Under the pieces are notes generated by a model, which had not been told where the DNA came from, searched no databases, and was given only the letters and a program-made list of their open reading frames with translations. The position numbers and the translations under genes were made by a program. Of a DNA stretch of 64,000 bases, positions 57,739-64,000 are shown piece after piece. Location: assembly GCA_003458705.1 (NCBI GenBank), contig QRVH01000005.1, positions 33,930 through 97,929 of the forward strand, read 5' to 3'. Origin of the DNA: Eubacterium sp. AF22-9 (GTDB taxonomy: Bacteria; Bacillota; Clostridia; Lachnospirales; Lachnospiraceae). Within the stretch, counting starts at the first letter, position 1. Every line of letters begins with the position of its first letter.

Positions 57739-58532
57739 TATGCATTAAGCTCCTTCTTAAATGTTGCAACATAATCTGCGGCAGCTTCCTCTGAATAATT
57801 ATTAGCTTCAAGAAGCTTGATAAAATGTGAGCCAACGATTGCACCATCAATAATATCTTCAAGCGGTGCAACATCTGCTGCTGTTCTTATTCCAAATCCC
57901 ATCATAACAGGAATCTTAGATTCTTTCTTAACTTCTGTAAGATATTCTCTTATCTGTGAATGGAAGTTAGCCCCCTTTCCTGTAACACCCATCTGTGAAA
58001 CGCAGTATACAAAACCTCTTGCGTTCTCTAAAAGCATTGGAATCCTGCCCTTAGATACCGGAGATACAAGCTGGATAAGAATTGGAGAATTCTCGTTCTT
58101 TGCAAGAACTCCCTTAATCTCGCCCTGCTCCTCAAACGGAAGGTCAGGAATGATAAATCCATCTACACCATTTTCTATACATTTATTCACGAAGTTCTCA
58201 ACTCCATAATGATATACAGTATTATAGTAAAGCATGAATACAACAGGGCTGTTAAGACCAGCTTTTCTTACCTTACCCATCATTGTAAATGTGCCTTCAA
58301 GTGAAGCTCCATTCTGTATTGCTTTGAAAGATGCATCCTGAATTACAGGGCCATCTGCAATAGGATCTGAGAAAGGAACACCTATTTCCATAATATCGAT
58401 TCCTGCCTTCTCCTGTGCAAACATAATCTTCTTAGTTGTATCGTAATCCGGAAGTCCTGCTGTTGTATATGTAATAAATGCTTTCTTGCCCTCTTCCTTA
58501 AGTGCTGCTAGTCTTTCTTCTATTCTATTCAT
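57738..58532 (-). CDS. trpA: Tryptophan synthase alpha chain
   Basis: Cleaves indole-3-glycerol phosphate to indole and glyceraldehyde-3-phosphate, channelled to TrpB. 264 residues: LAALKEEGKKAFITYTTAGLPD start, catalytic Glu in GIDIMEIGVPFSDPIADGP near residue 47, Asp in FIIPDLPFEE, and the phosphate loop GFGIRTAADV. Its ATG overlaps the trpB stop by one base. Confidence 0.98.
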   Translation of the reverse strand: MNRIEERLAALKEEGKKAFITYTTAGLPDYDTTKKIMFAQEKAGIDIMEIGVPFSDPIADGPVIQDASFKAIQNGASLEGTFTMMGKVRKAGLNSPVVFMLYYNTVYHYGVENFVNKCIENGVDGFIIPDLPFEEQGEIKGVLAKNENSPILIQLVSPVSKGRIPMLLENARGFVYCVSQMGVTGKGANFHSQIREYLTEVKKESKIPVMMGFGIRTAADVAPLEDIIDGAIVGSHFIKLLEANNYSEEAAADYVATFKKELNA

Positions 58533-59719
58533 TACTTGTTAGTCTCCTCTCCGTTAAGATATTTCTGAACTGTATTAACATCCTTATCACCACGGCCTGA
58601 AAGACACATGATAATTGTCTTACCCTTATATTCACCCTGTGCCATCTTGAACACATGTGCAAGTGCATGAGCACTTTCAATTGCCGGAATAATTCCTTCC
58701 ATTCTGCAAAGTTCCATAAGTGCATCCATACATTCTTTATCTGTTACAGAAACATATTTTGCTCTTCCAGAATCTCTTAAATAAGCATGTTCCGGACCAA
58801 CACCCGGATAATCAAGACCAGCTGAGATTGAATGTGCAAGCTGGATATTACCGATTTCATCCTGTAAAAGATATGTCTTCATTCCGTGAAGGACACCAAC
58901 CTGTCCGAGTGCCATTGCTGATGCATGCTTTCCGGTCTCAATGCCAAGACCTCCTGCCTCAACACCGATAAGGTCAACATCCTTATCATTGATGAAATCA
59001 GCAAACATTCCGATTGAATTAGAGCCACCGCCAACACAGGCAACAACTGCGTCAGGAAGCTTTCCTGTCTTCTCAAGAATCTGCTTTCTTGCCTCAGTGC
59101 TGATAATTCTCTGGAATTCCTTAACCATCTTAGGATATGGATGTGGTCCTACAGCAGAACCAATAATGTAAAATGTATCCTCTGCCCTTTCAGCCCATGT
59201 TCTTATTGCTTCATTAGTAGCATCCTTTAATGTTGCGCTTCCTGTTGTTACAGGCTGAACCTTTGCTCCAAGCATTTCCATTCTGAATACATTAAGCTTC
59301 TGTCTCTCGATATCCTCAGCCCCCATGAAAACTGTACACTCCATATTAAAAAGCGCTGCACCTGTAGCTGTCGCAACACCATGCTGACCTGCACCGGTCT
59401 CAGCAATAACCTTAGTCTTGCCCATTCTCTTTGCAAGAAGAATCTGACCGATAACATTATTAATCTTATGAGCACCTGTATGGTTAAGATCTTCTCTCTT
59501 AAGATAAATATCAGCGCCATATTTTTCACTTATTCTCTCAGCATAGTAAAGAGGTGTCTCTCTTCCAACATACTCTTTAAGATAATACATATAATCCTTT
59601 ATAAACTGTGGATCATTTATTGCCTCATCAAATGCTTTCTCAAGCTCTGCCAGAGTATTCATAAGTGACTCTGAAACATACTGTCCTCCAAACTGTCCAT
59701 AATACTTGCTTTCTGCCAT
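58532..59719 (-). CDS. trpB: Tryptophan synthase beta chain
   Basis: PLP enzyme that joins indole and serine to tryptophan. 395 residues: [21 protein letters not shown] start, PLP lysine in [11 protein letters not shown] near residue 88, [14 protein letters not shown], phosphate-binding [10 protein letters not shown], and the C-terminal SGRGDKDV. Typical TrpB1 type. It starts about 20 bases after trpF. Confidence 0.98.
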   Translation of the reverse strand: MAESKYYGQFGGQYVSESLMNTLAELEKAFDEAINDPQFIKDYMYYLKEYVGRETPLYYAERISEKYGADIYLKREDLNHTGAHKINNVIGQILLAKRMGKTKVIAETGAGQHGVATATGAALFNMECTVFMGAEDIERQKLNVFRMEMLGAKVQPVTTGSATLKDATNEAIRTWAERAEDTFYIIGSAVGPHPYPKMVKEFQRIISTEARKQILEKTGKLPDAVVACVGGGSNSIGMFADFINDKDVDLIGVEAGGLGIETGKHASAMALGQVGVLHGMKTYLLQDEIGNIQLAHSISAGLDYPGVGPEHAYLRDSGRAKYVSVTDKECMDALMELCRMEGIIPAIESAHALAHVFKMAQGEYKGKTIIMCLSGRGDKDVNTVQKYLNGEETNK

Positions 59720-59739
59720 TTTCTCTTTACCTCTTTTTC

Positions 59740-60393
59740 TTAATATTTTGCATTCTGTATAAATGTTTTTACTTTATTCTCGTCTTTTCCTTTTATAGAT
59801 AAATCATCGTACTCTACGCCTGAACTTATATCCACAACATCAGGCTTAACAGCTTCTATCGCAGCTTTTACATTGTCCGGTGTAAGTCCTCCCGCAAGGA
59901 ATAACTTCTTATTACCACAGTCCGCTTTTTTAAGACTTTCCCAGTCAAATGTCTTACCGCTTCCAGGAACTCCCGCATCAAAAAGCAGTCCATATATTTT
60001 ATCCAGACTTCGCCATCGCTTAGTCTCCATATATATATCTTCTTCTGACTGATGCTTAATGTTAACAGCTCTTATAACCCCGACACTGCATGCATTATAC
60101 ACATCATCACTTAATTCACCATGAATCTGTATATAATCAAATCCTGCATTCTGTATTGCTTCAAGCTGTGATACATCAGGGGACACAACAACAGCTACTG
60201 TCTTAATGTCCGATTTTTTCAATCTTGTAGTAAGTGTTTCTGCCAGAGTAATGTCAATATTGCGTCTGCTTTTTGGATAATATAATACCATACCTGCATA
60301 GTCAGCACCATATTTTTCTATAATGTGTACATCATCCATACTTGTGAGCCCACATATCTTAACCTGTACTAAAGAATCATTTTCTTTCAGCAT
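59740..60393 (-). CDS. trpF: Phosphoribosylanthranilate isomerase
   Basis: Amadori rearrangement of phosphoribosylanthranilate. 217 residues: [11 protein letters not shown] with the catalytic Cys near residue 14, a later acid in [17 protein letters not shown], and the phosphate loop [18 protein letters not shown]. Its start overlaps the trpC end by 17 bases, indicating coupled translation. It is separate from trpC, unlike the E. coli fusion. Confidence 0.96.
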   Translation of the reverse strand: MLKENDSLVQVKICGLTSMDDVHIIEKYGADYAGMVLYYPKSRRNIDITLAETLTTRLKKSDIKTVAVVVSPDVSQLEAIQNAGFDYIQIHGELSDDVYNACSVGVIRAVNIKHQSEEDIYMETKRWRSLDKIYGLLFDAGVPGSGKTFDWESLKKADCGNKKLFLAGGLTPDNVKAAIEAVKPDVVDISSGVEYDDLSIKGKDENKVKTFIQNAKY

Positions 60394-61183
60394 TATATAC
60401 CTCTTTAAACTCTGATATTAATTCTTCCGGCTCCGGTGCTTCCATAAGCACTGTTCCTATAAGAAGTGCATCTGCTCCACTCTTTGCCAGCACCTTAATA
60501 TCGTCTGTATCCGCAACACCGCTTTCTGATACAAGCAGTTTTCCAGCTTTTCTCATCTCTGGTGTAACCATATCTGCAAGTTTTTTCGTAGTATCAAGGT
60601 CAACCTCAAATGTCTTAAGATTACGGTTGTTAATTCCTATAATCTTCACATCAAGATTCAGCATTCTCTGCATTTCCTCTTCGTTATGAACCTCACATAA
60701 AACATCAAGTCCTAAACTGTAAGCAAGGTCATATAGTTCTTTAAATCTACTGTCATCAAGAATAGCAGCAATGAGAAGAACTGCATCCGCTCCTATTACC
60801 TTTGCTTCATACACCTGATATGGATCAATTATGAAATCCTTTCTGATAATCGGAAGGTCTGTCATCTGTCTTATCTGCTTAAGATATTCTGTACTTCCCT
60901 TAAAATGGTCTTCCTCTGTAAGACATGAAATAGCATCTGCGCTTTCGCCGTACTGTTTTATTCTTTCTTCCAGAGTAATCTTATTGTTCATATTACCATG
61001 ACTTGGTGATGCTTTCTTGAACTCACTTATAATTGAAAGACCGTCCTTTGCAAGTGCATCATAGAAGCTGTGTGACACTCTATGGCTCTCAATCGCAAGT
61101 CTTGTCATCTCTTCTTCGCTGATTCTTTTCTTGTGTTCTGGAAGTCTTTTTAACTTATCCTCTACAATAACATCTAATATCAT
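60377..61183 (-). CDS. trpC: Indole-3-glycerol-phosphate synthase
   Basis: Ring closure to indole-3-glycerol phosphate. 268 residues: ISEFKKASPSHGNMN near residue 51 with catalytic Lys, LTEEDHFKGSTEYL, LPIIRKDFIIDPYQVYEA with the second Lys, GINNRNLKTFEVDL and SESGVADTDD. The ATG overlaps the trpG stop by one base. trpD, which normally precedes it, is missing here. Confidence 0.97.
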   Translation of the reverse strand: MILDVIVEDKLKRLPEHKKRISEEEMTRLAIESHRVSHSFYDALAKDGLSIISEFKKASPSHGNMNNKITLEERIKQYGESADAISCLTEEDHFKGSTEYLKQIRQMTDLPIIRKDFIIDPYQVYEAKVIGADAVLLIAAILDDSRFKELYDLAYSLGLDVLCEVHNEEEMQRMLNLDVKIIGINNRNLKTFEVDLDTTKKLADMVTPEMRKAGKLLVSESGVADTDDIKVLAKSGADALLIGTVLMEAPEPEELISEFKEVYNAERK

Positions 61184-61752
61184 TAAATCACCCCATTAAC
61201 GAAATTCTCAATCATTCTCTTGCCATGCTCTGTATATATTGACTCTGGATGGAACTGCAATCCGACCACCGGATAATCCTTATGTTTTACAGCCATTATT
61301 TCTCCATCTTGTGTCTTGGCAATAACCTCCAGGCAGTCTGGCAAAGTCTCTTGAATTATAGCGAGTGAATGATATCTTGCAACCTTTACTGGTGAATCAA
61401 GTCCGGTAAATATTCCTGTTCCATCATGATATATTTCAGACTGTTTACCATGCATGATACATTTTGCATAAGAAACAGTTGCGCCAAATGCTTCTCCTAT
61501 GCACTGATGTCCTAAGCATATGCCAAGTATCGGCTTCTTTCCTGTAAAATGCTTTATTACATCAACACATATTCCAGCATCTTTAGGGCTCTTAGGACCA
61601 GGAGATACAACTATTGATTCAGGGTCAAGCTCCTCTATCTCCTCAATTGTTATCTTATCGTTTCTTACAACCTTAATATCACTGTTAAATATTCCAATAA
61701 ACTGATATAGGTTATATGTAAATGAGTCATAATTATCAATCAGCAGAATCAT
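61183..61752 (-). CDS. trpG: Anthranilate synthase component II (glutamine amidotransferase)
   Basis: Provides ammonia from glutamine to TrpE. 189 residues, a class I amidotransferase: LLIDNYDSFTYNLYQ, oxyanion region VVSPGPKSPKDAG, nucleophile Cys in GICLGHQCIGEAFG near residue 79, and the His/Glu pair in GLQFHPESIYTEHG. Overlaps the trpE end by 4 bases. Also resembles PabA; a shared role in folate synthesis is possible. Confidence 0.96.
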   Translation of the reverse strand: MILLIDNYDSFTYNLYQFIGIFNSDIKVVRNDKITIEEIEELDPESIVVSPGPKSPKDAGICVDVIKHFTGKKPILGICLGHQCIGEAFGATVSYAKCIMHGKQSEIYHDGTGIFTGLDSPVKVARYHSLAIIQETLPDCLEVIAKTQDGEIMAVKHKDYPVVGLQFHPESIYTEHGKRMIENFVNGVI

Positions 61753-63167
61753 AAATGTTCCTCCTTAACAAGTGTCTTTGCAAGTGCCATTACTTTATTG
61801 CAGCACTCCTGATATTCCATCTCAGGCTTTGAATCAGCAACAATTCCTGCACCTGCCTGAAGATATACCTTATCGCCTTTCTTAATCATAGTCCTGATTG
61901 TAATGCAGAAGTTCATATTACCGCCAAAATCAAGGTATCCTGTAGCTCCTCCATACAGGCCTCTTCTTACTGTCTCAAGCTCATCTATGATTTCCATTGC
62001 TCTTATCTTAGGTGCGCCGCTTAATGTACCTGCTGGAAGAAATGATGATACGAGGTCAAGTGGATGATATTCTCCCTTCTTTCTTCCCTCAACAAGTGAA
62101 ACAATATGCATAACATGTGAATATCTCTGGATATTCATGAACTGGTCAACCTTGACTGTTCCTATCTCACTTATCCTACCCATATCGTTACGTGCAAGGT
62201 CAACTAACATTACATGCTCTGCTCTCTCTTTCTCATCTGCAAGAAGTTCTTCCTCTAAAGCAATATCCTGTTCCTTTGTTGCTCCTCTTTTTCTTGTGCC
62301 CGCTATAGGACATGTATATACTTTATTGTCTGACTGCTTTACAATCATTTCCGGTGAACTTCCGATTATCTCAAAATCTCCGAAATTAAAGTAATACATA
62401 TATGGTGAAGGATTAAGTTCTCTTAATTTTTCATAGAGATTAAAACCGCTCTGTCCCGTCTTTATTGTCCATCTCTGTGAAAGAACAGTCTGGAATATAT
62501 GACCTTCTTTTATGTAATTCTTAATCTTATTAACCTTCTTGCTATATTGTTCAAGCGTGTCCGATTTTTTCAATATTACACCATCAAGTGACATATCAGG
62601 CTTATCATCCTTAAACTTATTTACGCCCTCTCTTGCAGTCTTTATAAGCTCCTCCGCTTCCTTTAAAGCCTTAATCCTGCCTTCCTCTGAATCCTCTCCA
62701 AGCACTACTGCTGTGAATGTTTCTGCTGTATGATTGATAGCAATGAACTTGTCTGCAAGCATAAGCTGTATTGTCTCAATTCCTATCTCATCAGGATTAT
62801 TATCAGGAAGGACTTCTGTGTATCTTATATAATCATATCCAAGGCTTCCAACAAGACCTCCGATGAAATCAAGTTCTCCTGGATCCTTTACTATCTCGAA
62901 TTCATCAAAATACTCTTTAAGTCTTATAAGAGGATTGCCCTCTCTTACCTCTCTGCTTCCATCTTTTCTTGTAATAACAAGGCTGTCCTTATCTGATTGG
63001 ATTATCTCATTTGGTTCAACTCCCATAAAAGTATACTGTCCGCTTTCCTTGTCAGTTCCTTCAAGAAGAAATCCCTTCTTTTCAATTCCAAGTCCTTTGT
63101 ATAGTTCAATAGCTTTCTCATTAACGATACTTACCGTCTTCTTATAAGCTCTTAATCTTCGTTTCAT
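61749..63167 (-). CDS. trpE: Anthranilate synthase component I
   Basis: Converts chorismate to anthranilate. 472 residues: the N-terminal regulatory region has FLLEGTDKESGQYTFMGV, where the usual feedback motif LLES reads LLEG, then the catalytic chorismate domain with FQTVLSQRW, GSSPEMIVK, PIAGTRKRG, LVDLARNDMGRI, HVMHIVSLVEG and LPAGTLSGAPKIRAMEII. GGGAGG lies before the ATG. It is the first gene after the tryptophan T-box leader. Confidence 0.97.
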   Translation of the reverse strand: MKRRLRAYKKTVSIVNEKAIELYKGLGIEKKGFLLEGTDKESGQYTFMGVEPNEIIQSDKDSLVITRKDGSREVREGNPLIRLKEYFDEFEIVKDPGELDFIGGLVGSLGYDYIRYTEVLPDNNPDEIGIETIQLMLADKFIAINHTAETFTAVVLGEDSEEGRIKALKEAEELIKTAREGVNKFKDDKPDMSLDGVILKKSDTLEQYSKKVNKIKNYIKEGHIFQTVLSQRWTIKTGQSGFNLYEKLRELNPSPYMYYFNFGDFEIIGSSPEMIVKQSDNKVYTCPIAGTRKRGATKEQDIALEEELLADEKERAEHVMLVDLARNDMGRISEIGTVKVDQFMNIQRYSHVMHIVSLVEGRKKGEYHPLDLVSSFLPAGTLSGAPKIRAMEIIDELETVRRGLYGGATGYLDFGGNMNFCITIRTMIKKGDKVYLQAGAGIVADSKPEMEYQECCNKVMALAKTLVKEEHL

Positions 63168-63214
63168 AGTTCCTCCCTATCCTTCGTTGTTCATTACTGG
63201 CGCCTGCTGCTTAC

Positions 63215-63551
63215 AAAAAATGTCCCTGACAGGAACTTGTATATTGCAGATTCCTGTCAGGGACGAATTACCGTGGTGCCACCCTTATTTATGAACATAC
63301 TTGTAATATTAATAAAAAAGGTGGCACTCCTTACCGGATATGCCACCTGTATGCTCAACTCATTATCAGATACAATTAATATATCCTTCCCCTGTAACGC
63401 GAGGCCGCGTCGTAAACTACTGCTAATTCATCTACGCATCTCACAAACCCATTCCTTACGGCTCTCCATGCTGACATTCCACCACCGCCAGCTCTCTGTG
63501 ATGTACCTTCCGAAAGTACTCTTTTGATCATCGACTTTAAATATTTAACTG
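63215..63551 (-). promoter_or_regulatory. T-box riboswitch (tryptophan specifier) of the trp operon
   Basis: On the minus strand: stem I (GATGATCAAAAGAGTAC, with CAGAGAGCTGG as the AG-bulge region), specifier TGG (Trp) at 63449-63451 in GAATGGGTTT, a hairpin with U tail at 63311-63347, then T-box AAGGGTGGCACCACGG (about 63270-63285) with TGGC matched to the tRNA(Trp) GCCA end. A 14-bp terminator GTCCCTGACAGGAA / TTCCTGTCAGGGAC (63222-63264) with T tail follows. Binding of uncharged tRNA(Trp) turns on trpEGCFBA. Confidence 0.93.
63311..63347 (-). terminator. Extra U-tailed hairpin inside the trp T-box leader
   Basis: GGTGGCA and TGCCACC pair around about 14 bases and are followed on the minus strand by TTTTTT, like a terminator, yet the leader continues into the T-box. 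The 3' arm is an exact complement of GGTGGCA in the T-box itself, so it could compete with the antiterminator. Confidence 0.6.
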
Positions 63552-63557
63552 CCAACT

Positions 63558-63586
63558 ATAATAGCACTATGTTTATCTGTCGTCAA
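63558..63586 (-). promoter_or_regulatory. trp operon promoter
   Basis: On the minus strand: TTGACG (63581-63586), a 17-base spacer and TATTAT (63558-63563) with an upstream TGC giving an extended -10. Confidence 0.8.
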
Positions 63587-63596
63587 GCACAAAAGC

Positions 63597-63968
63597 TTAA
63601 AATTTCCTGATATTAACAATTGCCTGAACCAGATATACTATGTATAAAACAGCTGCTACAAAAATAAGTACCGTTGTTGCATTTGTAAGTACCAGTATAA
63701 TCACATTCACAGCAAGAAGAATAACTACTCCTAAAAGTGTTTTTCCAATTGTTCTTTTAAATACTTTAACGCTTACAATATATACCACAACAAGGATTAT
63801 CAGAATAATCAAACTCAGAATCGAAAGTGTTCTCCAAAAAGCATCAAACTCTTCCTGTGTGGTCTGCTGAATCCTTGCAATTCCACTCTGAATAAAAAAC
63901 ATATATAGGTTTATTACCAGCAAAATTAATGTTACTATTTCTAACAGCATATTCTTTATAACTTTCAT
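63597..63968 (-). CDS. Small integral membrane protein of unknown function
   Basis: 123 residues with four hydrophobic helices (LEIVTLILLVINLYMFF, ILSLIILIILVVVYIVSV, LLGVVILLAVNVIILVL, VLIFVAAVLYIVYLVQAIV) and a basic C-terminus. GGAGG lies about 6 bases before the ATG. It runs towards the trp operon on the same strand but ends before the trp promoter. No family recognised. Confidence 0.75.
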   Translation of the reverse strand: MKVIKNMLLEIVTLILLVINLYMFFIQSGIARIQQTTQEEFDAFWRTLSILSLIILIILVVVYIVSVKVFKRTIGKTLLGVVILLAVNVIILVLTNATTVLIFVAAVLYIVYLVQAIVNIRKF

Positions 63969-64000
63969 TTTTTATCCTCCATTATCAAAAAATTTATTTC

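Noticed and set aside
1..64000. CRISPR arrays, tRNA or rRNA genes, insertion sequences, prophage genes
   Set aside because: No regular repeat-spacer pattern, cloverleaf, conserved rRNA sequence, transposase or phage structural motif was seen on either strand. A tool-based search could still reveal a divergent tRNA.

Overview
The window looks like a chromosomal segment from an AT-rich, anaerobic, low-GC Firmicute, most likely a member of the Lachnospiraceae (Lachnospira/Eubacterium eligens-like). The signs are GGAGG-type ribosome sites, T-box leaders ahead of valS and trpE, a CIRCE element ahead of clpB, pyruvate phosphate dikinase, a class of hybrid-cluster protein typical of strict anaerobes, and small Clostridia families (DUF4250, DUF6465). 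The genus is an inference. Most genes run on the minus strand. No rRNA, tRNA, CRISPR array, insertion sequence or phage gene was seen.

Layout. 1-5.1 kb: a type I restriction-modification operon read leftwards (hsdR, a small PD-(D/E)XK-like gene, hsdM, hsdS cut by the window edge), with a divergent DUF3800 gene to 6.2 kb. 6.2-6.4 kb: a candidate small RNA with its own promoter and terminator. 6.6-12.4 kb: ppdK, a DUF4250 gene and HrcA/CIRCE-controlled clpB. 12.5-17.5 kb: a glycerate-type sugar-acid operon (CdaR-like regulator, GntP permease, tartronate semialdehyde reductase, glycerate kinase). 17.7-25.2 kb: hcp, two cell-wall genes, a flotillin and a zinc-ribbon membrane protein. 25.3-32.5 kb: folA, hflX, ptsI, a membrane glycerophosphodiesterase, a CmpB-type membrane protein and icd. 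32.7-38.6 kb: asnB, then an operon of a membrane protein, murI, ybaK, a FliB-like gene and a displaced trpD. 38.8-47.8 kb: a small gene, a methionine-synthesis fusion protein, a purine permease, mscL, two HAD phosphatases, a PrsA/SurA-like foldase, nadE and a tiny lipoprotein. 47.8-57.3 kb: a PAS protein, valS with T-box, hypA, a large FeS flavoprotein, a MATE exporter, a CarD-like regulator, a histone H1-like protein and an HPr-like protein. 57.4-63.6 kb: T-box controlled trpEGCFBA without trpD, ending in an unknown gene coupled to trpA. The right edge holds a small membrane protein.

Two kinds of irregularity run through the window. Eight genes (hsdR, the DUF3800 gene, cdaR, hcp, the flotillin gene, icd, murI, nadE) are broken by one- or two-base frameshifts although both flanks match the family. 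Several are housekeeping genes, so read or consensus errors are the simplest reading. Four of the lost bases lie beside the pentamer AGCTC. Separately, three exact short tandem duplications (47, 27 and 22 bp) crowd into 2.2-6.3 kb.

The best candidates for undescribed biology are the small RNA at 6.25-6.35 kb, the unknown gene translationally coupled to trpA, the extra U-tailed hairpin in the trp T-box leader, the structured insert between the valS T-box and valS, and the extra nuclease-like gene inside the hsd operon.
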